Assembly (NCBI RefSeq): GCF_000014745.1 | Contig: NC_008347.1 | Coordinates: 1,116,001-1,180,000 of the forward strand | Direction: 5' to 3' | DNA: 64,000 bases | Source of the DNA: Maricaulis maris MCS10 | GTDB taxonomy: Bacteria; Pseudomonadota; Alphaproteobacteria; Caulobacterales; Maricaulaceae | Shown here: positions 1 to 9,397 of the stretch, piece after piece | Layout of the letters: each line of letters opens with the position of its first letter | How positions within the stretch are numbered: the stretch's first letter is position 1 | Notes under the pieces: model-generated | What the model was told of the DNA's origin: nothing | Databases searched by the model: none | The model's input: the letters and a program-made list of their open reading frames with translations, nothing else | Program-made: the position numbers and the translations under genes

Positions 1-803
1 GTGACCGTGAAATAGGCGTCGCGAAGCCAGCAGAAGCGATAGTCCCAATTGCGTTCGCTGCCGGCATGTTCGGGGATCGAGGTCGTCAGCGCTGCCACGA
101 TCCCGCCGGTCTCCTCGTAGACACAAAGCTTGAGTGTGATGGCGGCCCGGATGACCGCCTCCTGCCATTCCGGCGGGGTGGCCAGACGGCGCGACCAGTC
201 CTGCCAGTGGGCACAGGTGCGCTCGTACCAGTCCTTGGCCATTGATCCGACCGCGTCGGACAGGCTCTCATCGGGACCCAGCACGAAGGCGATCTCGTGA
301 TCGAGCACAAAATCCCGCCCATCCATGACATAGGACAACGGCGCATCGGTGGTGATGCGAAAACCGGCGGTCTCGTCGATAAAGCTGACATGGGACACGC
401 CGCGCCTGGACGGCATGGCGGCAGAGCCCTTGTTGCAGGCGGCGGCAAGGGTCACGGAGAGGCGTGGCATGCCGCGCAAGGGCTTGATCAGGCGCACGGT
501 GGAGGCCGGCCGGAACATGCGGCCCTTGTCCATGAAACGCGGTGCGAAATCGGTGATCAGCACAGCCGAGCCGTCATCGGCTTCCAGCTCGGTCTCGATC
601 ACCGCCGTATTGCGGACATAGCGTTGACGGGCACTGGTCTGGCCAGCCAGCCGGACGGAAAACTCGCCGCTCCCGCCGACCAGCGTATTGAAGACCGGTT
701 CCCCGTCCAGTCGTGGCAGGCACAGCCAGGTCAGGCCAGCGGATGCGTTGATCAGGCCGGCAATGGTGCCATTGCCGATGATGCCGAGTTCCAGTGAGGT
801 CAT
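1..803 (-). CDS. GH15 family glycoside hydrolase (trehalase/glucoamylase-like), C-terminus beyond window
   Basis: Reading the minus strand from ATG at 803 gives an uninterrupted frame to base 1, so about 267 N-terminal residues are present and the catalytic part lies outside. The N-terminus (MTSLELGIIGNG, then WLCLPRLDGEPVF) is the opening of GH15 proteins of the glucoamylase/trehalase-like group, and the visible end (NWDYRFCWLRDA) is the conserved start of the (alpha/alpha)6 catalytic barrel. It overlaps otsB by 4 bases (ATGA), so it is the third gene of a translationally coupled otsA-otsB-GH15 operon. Family members hydrolyse alpha-glucosides; next to trehalose synthesis genes, trehalose hydrolysis or turnover is the natural inference. 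Substrate is not proven. Confidence 0.88.
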   Translation of the reverse strand, partial: MTSLELGIIGNGTIAGLINASAGLTWLCLPRLDGEPVFNTLVGGSGEFSVRLAGQTSARQRYVRNTAVIETELEADDGSAVLITDFAPRFMDKGRMFRPASTVRLIKPLRGMPRLSVTLAAACNKGSAAMPSRRGVSHVSFIDETAGFRITTDAPLSYVMDGRDFVLDHEIAFVLGPDESLSDAVGSMAKDWYERTCAHWQDWSRRLATPPEWQEAVIRAAITLKLCVYEETGGIVAALTTSIPEHAGSERNWDYRFCWLRDAYFTV

Positions 804-1564
804 GGGGTGCTTGCCTCCAGCCAGGTCCAGACGTGGGCGGGATCGTTCAATCGGGTCGCGGCCAGGCTGTCACCGGGGCCGACCTTGATGGCGTGGCCGC
901 CAAGACCGATTGCGGCGCGCATGCCGTCTTCATCTGTGGCGTCATCGCCGATCATCACCGGTCGCCGTCCGGCAAAGGGTGGCAGCCTCATCAGGCGTTC
1001 CACGGCGCGCGCCTTGCTGGCGGTCTCGGGCTTGAGCTCGAACACCATCTTGCCGGATTGAAGATGATAGCCGGGATGGTCGGCGACCAGGCCCGCCAGG
1101 CCCTCGGCAAGTTGGCCTTCGGCCGCCGGTGCAGCGCGATAATGGATGGCCAGGACACGGCCCTTGCTTTCCAGCCGGCTTCCCGGCGCGGCGGTCACGA
1201 GGGCGGTGACCGCGCGAAACAGCGCGTCCGGTGCTGACGCGGCGTAAGCCACGGGATGGCGCCCCGGCGCGCAGACATCGCAGCCATGCCCGCCTGCGCG
1301 CCACAGGGCACCGGGCGTGCGGCGATCGAGGTCTCGGATGTCACGGCCGCTGACAATGGCCAGGGCACCGCCCAGCGCCACCGCAAGCCGCTCCAGCAGG
1401 GCCGCGCCTCCGTGTGGCAGTTGAACCGTGTCCGGGTCGTCCTGCAGCGGCGCCAGTGTGCCGTCGAAATCGAGGAAAAGTGCATCCCGGCGCGGATCAA
1501 GCGCTTCGGGAGTCGGGTGCGACTGTGCGGACCTCGACCGGGGATGGGTGGGCAGGCCAATCAT
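800..1564 (-). CDS. otsB: trehalose-6-phosphate phosphatase
   Basis: 254 aa cytoplasmic HAD-superfamily enzyme that dephosphorylates trehalose 6-phosphate, the second step of the OtsAB pathway. The HAD nucleophile motif DFDGT sits at residues 32-36, and the metal-binding motif GDDATDEDGM lies near residue 207. Length is normal for OtsB. It overlaps otsA upstream by 4 bases and the GH15 gene downstream by 4 bases, so the three are very likely cotranscribed and coupled in translation. Trehalose is a compatible solute, which suits a marine organism. Confident call. Confidence 0.95.
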   Translation of the reverse strand: MIGLPTHPRSRSAQSHPTPEALDPRRDALFLDFDGTLAPLQDDPDTVQLPHGGAALLERLAVALGGALAIVSGRDIRDLDRRTPGALWRAGGHGCDVCAPGRHPVAYAASAPDALFRAVTALVTAAPGSRLESKGRVLAIHYRAAPAAEGQLAEGLAGLVADHPGYHLQSGKMVFELKPETASKARAVERLMRLPPFAGRRPVMIGDDATDEDGMRAAIGLGGHAIKVGPGDSLAATRLNDPAHVWTWLEASTP

Positions 1565-2940
1565 GCCGGAATGGCGGGCTCGAGATCCCGCAGGAAGTTA
1601 TTGCGCCACCAGGCGATGTCCTGCTTGACCACAATGTCGCGCAACTTGCGCCACCGCGTCTGGCGTTCTTCCAGCGGCATGGTCAGAGCCTGATGGATGG
1701 CGTCGGCCACCTTGTGGCGATCATGCGGATTGACGATCAGGGCTTCTTGCATCTGCTCGGCCGCACCGGCGAATTGCGACAGGACCAGCACGCCCGGATC
1801 GCTTTCATCCTGGGCCATGACGAATTCCTTGGCGACCAGGTTCATGCCGTCCCGCAAGGGGGTGACCAGTCCGACCCGGGCAATCCGGAACAGGCCGGCC
1901 AGTTCCTCGCGGGAATAGGACCGGGCGAGATAGCGCAGCGGGATCCAGTCCAGATCGCCATGATCGCCATTGATCCGTCCGGCCAGCTGGTCGAGTTCCA
2001 GTCGCAGCTCCTGATATTCCTCGACCTTCGACCGGGATGGCGGTGCGATCTGGGTCACCGAGACCTTGCCATGCAGATCGGGATGATCGTCGAAAAACTG
2101 TCCGACCGCCTCAAAGCGTTGCGGCAGCCCCTTGGAATAGTCCATCCGGTCGACACCGACCACCAGCTCGCGTCCGCCCAGGAAGCGGCTGATGCGTTCG
2201 GCGGCCCGGTCGGCGACCGGCGAGTGTGCCGCTTCGACGAACCCGGCCGGATCAATCCCGATCGGATAGGCCGCGATGCGGGTTGTGGTGCCGAAAACGC
2301 TTATGCGACCATCCTCATGCGCTTCGCCACCGCACTGATCGACCAGGTAGCGCTCGAAATTGGCCCGATCACGTTCGGACTGGAAGCCGATCACGCTGTA
2401 GGCGCACAGGGCCCGCGCAATCCAGTGGTGTTCCGGAATGGCGCTGAACATTTCCGGCGGCGGAAAGGGAATATGCAGGAAAAAACCGGTCGGCCCTTCC
2501 CAGCCTGCATGACGCAGGGCGTCGCCCATCAACAGAAAATGATAATCGTGCACCCACACAGTGTCGGTGGGAACGAGACGGTCAGCGACCATGTTGGCCA
2601 GGCGTTGATTGACCGCGGAATAGACCTTGAAGGCTTCGCTGTCGAAGCTGGCCAGGTCGAGCCGATAATGGAAGACCGGCCAGATCACCCGGTTGGCGTA
2701 GGTCAGGTAATAGCTTTCATGTTCGTCATGGGTGAGGTCGGTCAGGACGAACTCGACACCCTCATCGCGATAGACGCTGGTGCCCCGCGGGATCTCGTCG
2801 ACCAGTTCGCCGCTCCAGCCGAACCAGCATCCGCCGGTCGCCTTGAGGGATTCCCATACCGCGACCGCGAGGCCGCCGGCGCGGGCCTTCGGGTCGGCGG
2901 CGGTTCGATTCGAGATCGCGATCAGACGGCCCATCACCAC
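1561..2940 (-). CDS. otsA: alpha,alpha-trehalose-phosphate synthase (GT20)
   Basis: 459 aa, the usual length of bacterial OtsA. It transfers glucose from UDP-glucose to glucose 6-phosphate to give trehalose 6-phosphate. Seen: the N-terminal SNRTAAD and AGGLAVAV segments (glucose-6-phosphate side), the central [13 protein letters not shown] block, and [12 protein letters not shown] near the C-terminus, all GT20 signatures. The start [12 protein letters not shown] has a second possible ATG two codons in. It is the first gene of the otsA-otsB-GH15 operon; the promoter should lie in 2941-3075, where I see no clear motif. Confidence 0.95.
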   Translation of the reverse strand: MVMGRLIAISNRTAADPKARAGGLAVAVWESLKATGGCWFGWSGELVDEIPRGTSVYRDEGVEFVLTDLTHDEHESYYLTYANRVIWPVFHYRLDLASFDSEAFKVYSAVNQRLANMVADRLVPTDTVWVHDYHFLLMGDALRHAGWEGPTGFFLHIPFPPPEMFSAIPEHHWIARALCAYSVIGFQSERDRANFERYLVDQCGGEAHEDGRISVFGTTTRIAAYPIGIDPAGFVEAAHSPVADRAAERISRFLGGRELVVGVDRMDYSKGLPQRFEAVGQFFDDHPDLHGKVSVTQIAPPSRSKVEEYQELRLELDQLAGRINGDHGDLDWIPLRYLARSYSREELAGLFRIARVGLVTPLRDGMNLVAKEFVMAQDESDPGVLVLSQFAGAAEQMQEALIVNPHDRHKVADAIHQALTMPLEERQTRWRKLRDIVVKQDIAWWRNNFLRDLEPAIPA

Positions 2941-3075
2941 TCCTAGCTACAGGGTGGGTGTCCCATGGGGCATGCCGGGTGGGCAAGGCGGTGGTCGGGC
3001 TCGCCGGTCAGCTGGCTGAAATTGCCCGTTTGACGAGCCTGAATGCCTCGAAACGGACAGGTGCAGGGGCGGAGA

Positions 3076-3408
3076 TCACGCGTCGGCGAGGACGCCCTTG
3101 TCCTTGAAATAGGCCTGCAGCTCACCGGTCTCGAACATTTCCTTGATGATGTCGCAGCCGCCGACAAACTCGCCCTTCACATAGAGTTGGGGAATGGTCG
3201 GCCAGTTCGAGAATTCCTTGATGCCCTGACGGATACCATCATCCTCCAGTACATTGACGCTTTCGAAATTGACCTGGAGATGGTCCAGCACGCGCGCTAC
3301 CACAGAGGAGAAACCGCATTGCGGGAAGACCGGTGTGCCTTTCATGAAAAGCACGACCTCATTGCCGTCGATGGTCGACTTGATGCTGTCATGGGCAGTG
3401 GCGGACAT
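3076..3408 (-). CDS. grxD: monothiol glutaredoxin, Grx4 family
   Basis: 110 aa. Monothiol CGFS glutaredoxin that binds and transfers [2Fe-2S] clusters together with BolA. The motif CGFS is at about residues 32-35 (FPQCGFSS), followed by the glutathione-binding WPTIPQLY segment and the GGCDI loop. Length is typical. It is the last gene of bolA-AKR-grxD, 32 bases after the aldo/keto reductase. The bolA/grxD linkage is common in alphaproteobacteria and supports an Fe-S trafficking role. Confidence 0.95.
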   Translation of the reverse strand: MSATAHDSIKSTIDGNEVVLFMKGTPVFPQCGFSSVVARVLDHLQVNFESVNVLEDDGIRQGIKEFSNWPTIPQLYVKGEFVGGCDIIKEMFETGELQAYFKDKGVLADA

Positions 3409-3440
3409 GGCGGAACTCCTCGAATGATCCTGATCGATAG

Positions 3441-4271
3441 CTAAGACGTCGTTGCACCCGCTTCAAGAGCGCCCACCAGTTCGGCGTTCGCGGTGAGGTG
3501 GGCCGAGCGTGTGGTCAGGCAGATGACGCTGTCGGCAAAGGGTTGGGACAAGGACCAGGCCAGGCCGGCCGCGGCTGGCATGCCGGCCGACGCAGTCGCA
3601 TCGCCGCGCAGTCGCCGCCTGATCTGGCGGGCAAGATACCACAGGTCGCTGCGAGAGCGGGGTGCGCCTGCCGGCCGGGCTGTTCCGGCCATGGTCTCGA
3701 TGCCGATGACCGACAGGCCATTGGCACGGGCCCGGGTCAGGCGCTGGCGTTCATCTTCGGACAGGCTGTCATTGACCGGCGCCATGAGCGCGTCGAACAC
3801 GCCCAGCTCGATCGCGCGGTCCAGCTCGTCACCGCGACCGCACACGCCGATATGGCGGATCATGCCGCGTTCGGTGAAGGCCTGGAGCCGGCGGATCAGC
3901 TTGTCCGTCATCTCATCCGGTGCCGGCCCGTGCAAAAGCAGCAGATCGACATGGTCACGCTGCAGGCGCTTGAGCGAATCCCGCAGCGACATCTCCACAG
4001 CGCCGGCGGAAAAGTCGCGCCGCCCGCCTGAATGAATACCTGCCTTGGTGGCGACGAAGGCCTTGTTGCGAGGCAGCTGTTTCAAGGCTGTGCCGAGGCG
4101 TTGCTCGGCTTCGCCATTGCCATAGGCCGGGCCGGTATCGAACAGGGTCACGCCCAGATCGACAGCTTGATGGATCAGCCGCGAGGTGGCTTTCCGGCTG
4201 GCCCCCAGACCGGCATGCGGACCGGTGACGCCGAACCCCAGGCGCGAGAAGGCGTCAGCCTCGATCATCAA
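3441..4271 (-). CDS. aldo/keto reductase
   Basis: 276 aa TIM-barrel oxidoreductase, slightly shorter than classical AKRs (about 300-330). Seen: [17 protein letters not shown] (catalytic Asp and Tyr), ATKAGI (catalytic Lys) and [12 protein letters not shown] (catalytic His), so the tetrad looks complete. NADPH-dependent carbonyl reduction is expected; the substrate is unknown. Its start overlaps the bolA stop (ATGA, 4 bases) and grxD follows, so it belongs to that operon. An AKR between bolA and grxD is unusual and may link it to redox or Fe-S homeostasis, but that is only context. Confidence 0.88.
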   Translation of the reverse strand: MMIEADAFSRLGFGVTGPHAGLGASRKATSRLIHQAVDLGVTLFDTGPAYGNGEAEQRLGTALKQLPRNKAFVATKAGIHSGGRRDFSAGAVEMSLRDSLKRLQRDHVDLLLLHGPAPDEMTDKLIRRLQAFTERGMIRHIGVCGRGDELDRAIELGVFDALMAPVNDSLSEDERQRLTRARANGLSVIGIETMAGTARPAGAPRSRSDLWYLARQIRRRLRGDATASAGMPAAAGLAWSLSQPFADSVICLTTRSAHLTANAELVGALEAGATTS

Positions 4272-4501
4272 TCGGGTGTCCGTGTTTCCAGCGCGAGCGC
4301 GTGCAACTCCCCGCCCATCTTGTCGCCGAGTGCCGCATAGACCATCTGGTGCTGGGCGACGCGCAGCTTGCCGCGAAAACTTTCGGAGACCACCAAGGCC
4401 TGCCAGTGATCATTGTCACCAGCGAGGTCGGTCATGGTGATGTCAGCGTCCGGGATTCCGGCCTTGATGAGGGCGATGATGTCGTCGGCGGGCATGGGCA
4501 T
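4268..4501 (-). CDS. bolA: BolA family protein
   Basis: 77 aa if started at 4501 (MPMPADDIIALIKAG). This ATG is chosen because a GAGGA sequence lies about 7 bases upstream; an in-frame ATG 18 codons earlier would add a Pro-rich extension unlike the family. The BolA fold is recognisable in VVSESFRGKLRVAQHQMVYAALGDKM, which contains the conserved helix-turn-helix-like segment; the family's conserved C-terminal His is in GGELHALAL. It works with GrxD as a [2Fe-2S] chaperone complex. First gene of bolA-AKR-grxD. Confidence 0.92.
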   Translation of the reverse strand: MPMPADDIIALIKAGIPDADITMTDLAGDNDHWQALVVSESFRGKLRVAQHQMVYAALGDKMGGELHALALETRTPD

Positions 4502-4670
4502 GGCGGATCCTCGGCTTCCAGTCGGGCGGGCAGGCTGTGGCGGCTTCACATTCACTCACGACCGGCCAGCGACAGCGTGACCGGATGTGTCGTCCCGTGC
4601 ACTATCGCGCCGCACCACCGCAGCCCATATGTGCGCCAAGCTAGTCGTGACCGCTGCAAGGGAAAAGACC

Positions 4671-5174
4671 ATGACCGCCATCTTCGCTGCCAAAACCCGC
4701 CTCTGGCCCGCCCGGGTCTTCGCCGGTCTCCTCCTGGTGACCCTTGGCTTCGCCAGTCGTGCCGAGGCCGGGGACCAGTATCTTGACCGTGATGACCGGC
4801 CTGTCGGTGGCTATGATGTGGTCAGCTACCACACCGGCGACCAGCCCCTGCAAGGGCTCGACACGATCACGGCCGAGTATAACGCGGTGAGATGGTATTT
4901 CGCGACCGAGGCCAATCGTGACCTGTTTGTTGCCAATCCGGTTCGCTATGCGCCGGCTTATGACGGTCATTGCGCCTATGCGCTGGCCAATGACCGCAAG
5001 GTCCGTACCGACCCCCTGGCCTACAGAGTGGTGGACGGCGTGCTGTACATGAACTTCTCGCCCTCGATCCAGACGCGGTGGGAGCAGGACATTCCCGGCT
5101 ATCTTGAACAATCCGAGGCCAACTGGCCGGACCTTGAGCCGGAACCGGCTGCCCGGCCCGGCGGCTGGTTCTGA
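4671..5174 (+). CDS. secreted YHS domain-containing protein
   Basis: 167 aa from ATG 4671, which has an AAGGGAAA ribosome-binding site; upstream in-frame starts lack one. The N-terminus has a basic region followed by a hydrophobic stretch and an AEA cleavage-like site (LLLVTLGFASRAEAG), so it is probably exported. The rest is a YHS-type domain: GGYDVVSYH, then FATEANRDLFVANPVRYAPAYDGHCAYA. YHS domains are linked to metal or oxidoreductase proteins; periplasmic versions are common in alphaproteobacteria and their function is unclear. Stands alone between bolA (divergent) and an M28 peptidase. Confidence 0.8.
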   Translation: MTAIFAAKTRLWPARVFAGLLLVTLGFASRAEAGDQYLDRDDRPVGGYDVVSYHTGDQPLQGLDTITAEYNAVRWYFATEANRDLFVANPVRYAPAYDGHCAYALANDRKVRTDPLAYRVVDGVLYMNFSPSIQTRWEQDIPGYLEQSEANWPDLEPEPAARPGGWF

Positions 5175-5252
5175 TCATTACGGATATTTTTGTGGGGTGC
5201 GATGTTCCAGCGTGGCAGACTCCCGGCTGTCTGATCAAACCGGGGATATTCC

Positions 5253-6212
5253 ATGCGCGCCATTCTGGCTTCTTCCATCCTTTCCTTGAGCCTGTTTTCA
5301 ACCGCCTGCGTGGCCATCCAGCCAGACGGGGAGAGCGGCGACTGGTCTTTGAACCGCGAGCAATTGCTCAGCGATCTGAGCGTTCTGGCGGCCGATGACA
5401 TGGAGGGCCGGGCGGTCGGTACTGACGGCAATGCCCGGGCGCGCGCCTACATCATCGACCGGCTTGAAGCCATGGGTGTCGAGCCGGTCGGCGACAGCTA
5501 TGAGCACGGTTTCAGTTTCGAAATGCCGCGGACCCGCGACAAGGTCGACGGGACCAATATCCTCGCCCGGATTGAGGGTGTCAGCGACAGCGCCCGCACC
5601 ATGGTCGTGTCTGCCCATTTTGATCATGAGGGCATGCGTGGCGAGCAGATCTGGAATGGTGCCGATGACAATGCCTCCGGCGTCGCCTCTGTTCTCGCCG
5701 TCGCCGAAATGTTCATGGCGGAGCCGCCCGAGCACGACGTCATTTTTGCCTTTGTCGATGCCGAGGAAAACGGCCTCCAGGGCGCGCGGGCCTTTGTCGC
5801 TGCCCCGCCCATCCCGGTCGAGAACATCACCTTCAATCTCAACATGGACATGGTTGCCATGTCGACGGACCGCATCCTGTGGGCTGTCGGGACGTATCAC
5901 TATCCCTATCTGACGCCGATCGTCGAAGACGTGGCCTCTCGCGCCACCGTCTCCATGCCGATGGGCTATGACGAGCCGACCGAAGAGCCAGGTGGCGACT
6001 GGACCAATCTGACCGATAGCGGAGCCTTCCACGCCGCCGGCATTCCCTTCATCTATCTGGGCGTCGACTTCCACCCGCACTATCACCAGCCGACCGACAC
6101 CTATGAGAACATGACGCTGGACTTCTTCCAGGACGCCAGCGAGGCGATCGCGGATTTCGCCCGTCAGTCGGACGCACAGCTGGACATGATCGGCGAGGCT
6201 TCGGGGCGGTAA
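5253..6212 (+). CDS. M28 family zinc metallopeptidase (exported)
   Basis: 319 aa. The N-terminal 19 residues form a signal peptide ending in STAC, a weak lipobox, so it may be a lipoprotein. Zinc ligands of M28 aminopeptidases are visible: SAHFDHEG, NGADDNASG, DAEENGLQGA (catalytic Glu pair), LNMDMVAM, and HYHQPTDTYENM. It probably removes N-terminal residues from peptides in the periplasm or at the membrane. A second, larger M28 gene is at 22826-24508. The start is the ATG following a GGGGATATTCC sequence. Confidence 0.88.
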   Translation: MRAILASSILSLSLFSTACVAIQPDGESGDWSLNREQLLSDLSVLAADDMEGRAVGTDGNARARAYIIDRLEAMGVEPVGDSYEHGFSFEMPRTRDKVDGTNILARIEGVSDSARTMVVSAHFDHEGMRGEQIWNGADDNASGVASVLAVAEMFMAEPPEHDVIFAFVDAEENGLQGARAFVAAPPIPVENITFNLNMDMVAMSTDRILWAVGTYHYPYLTPIVEDVASRATVSMPMGYDEPTEEPGGDWTNLTDSGAFHAAGIPFIYLGVDFHPHYHQPTDTYENMTLDFFQDASEAIADFARQSDAQLDMIGEASGR

Positions 6213-6291
6213 AGAAAACGCTTGAAGCTCTAGTGGCTAGAGAGATTAGGCTTTCCGGCAGGTATTGGATCTGGTCGGAAAGTCTTCACTC

Positions 6292-6846
6292 ATGTCACTG
6301 CTCGCAATCGTGCTCTGCGTCTACATCCTGTTCAACGCCATCCTCGCCATCCCCTTCATGATCCGGGCCCGGCGGGAGTTTGAAAGGCAGGGTAAATGGA
6401 CACCCGCCACAGCCAGCTGGTCAGGGGTCGTGATGCATGGGCAGGCCTTGGCCACACTTGCCTTGGCCATTGTCGATCGGGGAAGTCTCTGGCCGGTCAC
6501 GGCCGTGAGCCTAGCTGCAGGCGGCCTGTTGCTCGTCGCCGGTGCTGGGGTGATTGCAGCCGGCCGGATCGCTTACGGCTCCCAGAAGCGCGTTTATGGC
6601 TTGCTGGAGGATCGCTTGATTGAAGGCGGCATCTACCGGTTTTCCCGCAACCCGCAATATGTCGGCTATGCCGCCATGTTCTTCGGCGCTGCCGCGGCCG
6701 CCGGGTCCATCCTGGCGCTGACAAGCTCGGCCCTGTTTGCGCTGATCATCCACGTCTTCATCACGCGCGTGGAAGAGCCGCACTTGGACCGTGTCTTCGC
6801 AGCAGCCTATGCCGATTACCGTGCACGGATCCGGCGCTATCTGTAG
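6292..6846 (+). CDS. isoprenylcysteine carboxyl methyltransferase-like membrane protein
   Basis: 184 aa from ATG 6292 (GGAAAG about 9 bases upstream); a TTG start at 6265 would add nine residues. Four to five hydrophobic segments are visible. The C-terminal half contains GIYRFSRNPQYVGY and VEEPHLDRVFAAAYADYRARIRRYL, the signature arrangement of the ICMT/PEMT-like methyltransferase fold (RNPxY and E..L...Y..Y). The family methylates lipids or small hydrophobic acceptors with SAM; the acceptor here is unknown. The gene is convergent with purL, with only 12 bases between the two. Confidence 0.75.
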   Translation: MSLLAIVLCVYILFNAILAIPFMIRARREFERQGKWTPATASWSGVVMHGQALATLALAIVDRGSLWPVTAVSLAAGGLLLVAGAGVIAAGRIAYGSQKRVYGLLEDRLIEGGIYRFSRNPQYVGYAAMFFGAAAAAGSILALTSSALFALIIHVFITRVEEPHLDRVFAAAYADYRARIRRYL

Positions 6847-6858
6847 CCAGGGGCGGAC

Positions 6859-9084
6859 TTATTCCGCTGCTTCGACCAATTGATCCATCAGGCCGGGCAT
6901 CCAGCCTTCCCAGGCCGCGCGCAGGCGATCCAGCTCCAGCGGGTGGGCACCATTGACGGTCACAGCCGTGCCACCGGCGAGGCCGACCACATGGACGGGA
7001 ACGCCGTCCGCCTTGGCGTCCTGCAGGATGGCGATGGCGTCTTCCTTGGCGGCGGCCAGGAGATAACGTCCCTGGTCCTCACCGAAGAGATAGCCGTGCA
7101 TCGGTACCGGGCCTTCATGGGCCAGCTTGATGCCCATGTTGGAGGCCAGCGCCATGTCGGCTGCGGCGCAGGCGAGGCCGCCGTCGGAGAGGTCGTGACA
7201 GGCCGAGATGCGACCGGAGCGGATCTGCCCGCGGACGAAATCGCCATTGGCTTTCTCGACATCGAGATCGACCAGCGGCGCGCCGCCATCTTCGCGGCCT
7301 TCAATGACCTTGAGATAGACCGAGGCGCCCAGGCTGCCTTCGGTCTCGCCGACCACGATCAGGATATCGCCTTCGCGCATGCCGCCGAAATGGGCGCGCT
7401 GGTCCATGTCCGGGATCAGGCCGACCCCGCCGATCGCCGGCGTCGGCGGAATGGCGACACCATTGGTCTCGTTATAGAGGCTGACATTGCCGGACACGAC
7501 CGGGAAGTCGAGCTTGGTGCAGGCCTCGGCCATGCCGTCGATACAGCCGACGAACTGGCCCATGATCTCTTCACGCTCGGGATTGCCGAAATTCAGGCAA
7601 TCGGTAATCGCGATCGGGTCGGCACCGGTGGCGGTCAGGTTGCGCCAGGCTTCGGCGACGGCCTGCTTGCCGCCCTCGAACGGGTTGGCGAAACAATAGC
7701 GCGGCGTGCAATCGGTGGTGATGGCCAGCGCCTTCCTGGTGCCGTGCACGCGGACGATGGCGGCATCTGACGGGTCTTCCGAGGACGCTGCCGTGTCGGC
7801 CATGACATGGCGGTCATACTGTTTCCAGATCCATGCCTTGGAGGCCATGTCGGGGCTCGACATCAGTTTGAGCAGCACCTCGCCCATATGGGAGGGCTGG
7901 GCCACGTCCTTGGCATTGAGCTGGGCGCGCACTTCCGGGGCGAAATAGGGGCGCTCATATTTCGGGGCGTCATCGGCCAGCGGCGCGACCGGGATATCGC
8001 ACACGGTCTCGCCCTTGTGGGTGAGCACCATGCGGCCGGTATCCGTGGTCTCGCCGATCACGGCGACATCGAGTTCCCACTTCTTGAAGATCTCGTAGGC
8101 GACGTCCTCGCGGCCCGGCTTCATGATGACCAGCATGCGCTCCTGGCTTTCCGAGAGCATCATCTCATAGGTCGTCATATTGGTTTCGCGCTGGGGCACC
8201 TTGTCCATGTCCAGCGCAATGCCGATCCCGCCCTTGTCGGCCATTTCGACCGAGGAGGAGGTGAGGCCGGCAGCCCCCATGTCCTGGATGGCGGCGATGG
8301 CGTCGGTGGCCATCAGCTCGAGGCAGGCCTCGATCAGCTTTTTCTCGGTGAAGGGGTCACCAACCTGGACGGTGGGACGCTTTTCCTCGGAGGCATCATC
8401 AAATTCGGCCGAGGCCATGGTCGCGCCATGAATGCCGTCGCGGCCGGTTTTTGAGCCGACATAGACGATCGGCTGGCCCGGCTCGGCGCCGCGGGCGTAG
8501 AAGATATTGTCGGCATCCGCGAGGCCGACCGCCATCGCATTGACCAGGATATTGCCGTTATAGCCGGCGTGGAAATTGGTCTCACCGCCGACGGTCGGCA
8601 CACCGACGCAATTGCCGTAACCGCCAATGCCAGCCACCACACCAGAGACCAGATGCGTGGTCTTCTTGTGCTCGGGCGCGCCAAAACGCAGCGCATTCAT
8701 CAGCGCCACCGGGCGCGCACCCATGGTGAAAACATCGCGCAGGATGCCGCCGACACCGGTCGCCGCACCCTGATAGGGCTCGATGAAGGAGGGGTGGTTG
8801 TGGCTTTCCATCTTGAAGATGCACGCCTGACCATCGCCGATATCGATCACACCGGCATTCTCGCCCGGCCCCTGGATGACCTTCTCGCCGGAGGTCGGCA
8901 GACGGCCCAGATGGGCGCGCGAGGACTTGTAGGAACAATGCTCCGACCACATGACCGAGAAAATACCCAGCTCAACCAGGTTCGGCGCCCGGCCCAGACG
9001 GTCCAGAATGACGGCGTATTCGGCGTCATTGATACCGTGTTCCTTGACAATCTCGGCAGTGACTTGATCCGAGTATTGAGTCAT
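6859..9084 (-). CDS. purL: phosphoribosylformylglycinamidine synthase II (large subunit)
   Basis: 741 aa, the size of the short PurL that works with separate PurQ and PurS. It converts FGAR to FGAM with ATP and ammonia in de novo purine synthesis. Conserved segments include [13 protein letters not shown] near the N-terminus, [21 protein letters not shown] (ATP/Mg binding) and [11 protein letters not shown] in the second half. PurQ and PurS are 770 bases and more away, separated by a hicAB pair on the other strand, so purL must have its own promoter in 9085-9178. Confidence 0.97.
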   Translation of the reverse strand: MTQYSDQVTAEIVKEHGINDAEYAVILDRLGRAPNLVELGIFSVMWSEHCSYKSSRAHLGRLPTSGEKVIQGPGENAGVIDIGDGQACIFKMESHNHPSFIEPYQGAATGVGGILRDVFTMGARPVALMNALRFGAPEHKKTTHLVSGVVAGIGGYGNCVGVPTVGGETNFHAGYNGNILVNAMAVGLADADNIFYARGAEPGQPIVYVGSKTGRDGIHGATMASAEFDDASEEKRPTVQVGDPFTEKKLIEACLELMATDAIAAIQDMGAAGLTSSSVEMADKGGIGIALDMDKVPQRETNMTTYEMMLSESQERMLVIMKPGREDVAYEIFKKWELDVAVIGETTDTGRMVLTHKGETVCDIPVAPLADDAPKYERPYFAPEVRAQLNAKDVAQPSHMGEVLLKLMSSPDMASKAWIWKQYDRHVMADTAASSEDPSDAAIVRVHGTRKALAITTDCTPRYCFANPFEGGKQAVAEAWRNLTATGADPIAITDCLNFGNPEREEIMGQFVGCIDGMAEACTKLDFPVVSGNVSLYNETNGVAIPPTPAIGGVGLIPDMDQRAHFGGMREGDILIVVGETEGSLGASVYLKVIEGREDGGAPLVDLDVEKANGDFVRGQIRSGRISACHDLSDGGLACAAADMALASNMGIKLAHEGPVPMHGYLFGEDQGRYLLAAAKEDAIAILQDAKADGVPVHVVGLAGGTAVTVNGAHPLELDRLRAAWEGWMPGLMDQLVEAAE

Positions 9085-9111
9085 GATGCAACCTCAAGGC
9101 GATAATCGAAA

Positions 9112-9131
9112 TGCGCACAAATTTGTGCGCA
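9112..9131. promoter_or_regulatory. perfect 20-bp palindrome, candidate HicB operator
   Basis: The sequence TGCGCACAAATTTGTGCGCA is identical to its own reverse complement over all 20 bases. It lies 28 bases from the purL start codon and 48 bases from the hicA start codon, in the only space available for both promoters. HicB antitoxins with a C-terminal DNA-binding domain repress hicAB by binding palindromes there, so this is the obvious operator. That it also affects purL is inference. Confidence 0.7.
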
Positions 9132-9178
9132 CATTATTGTGTTGTCCCGCGTCCTGCCTTATATCGAAGGAAGGCTCC

Positions 9179-9385
9179 ATGAACGGCAAGGACTTTATTC
9201 GCCGCCTGAGAGCCTACGCCAAGGCCAACGGGCTCGATCTCGCAATTTCCCCGGAGCGTGGCAAGGGCGGACACCAATTGGTTCGCCTCGATAATCGGCC
9301 GACGACAGTCAAGTCGGGCGAGATCGGCAAGGGCTTGTTGGCCAAGATGTTGCGCGATCTTGCTGTGCCGAAAGAGAAATTCTGA
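9179..9385 (+). CDS. hicA: HicA family mRNA interferase toxin
   Basis: 68 aa starting at ATG 9179 with an AAGGAAGG ribosome-binding site. HicA toxins are small double-stranded-RNA-binding-like proteins that cut mRNA. Seen: MNGKDFIRRLRAYAKANG at the start, the conserved GKGGHQLVRL segment containing the catalytic His, and KSGEIGKGLLAKMLRDL at the end (the usual helix is 'xxG/lxxILkqlgi'). It precedes hicB in the standard toxin-antitoxin order, with 12 bases between the genes. Confidence 0.85.
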   Translation: MNGKDFIRRLRAYAKANGLDLAISPERGKGGHQLVRLDNRPTTVKSGEIGKGLLAKMLRDLAVPKEKF

Positions 9386-9397
9386 ATGGAGCCAGGC

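Noticed and set aside
1414-2946. Long open frame on the plus strand opposite otsA
   Set aside because: It mirrors otsA on the other strand; high GC keeps antisense frames open. No recognisable protein sequence.
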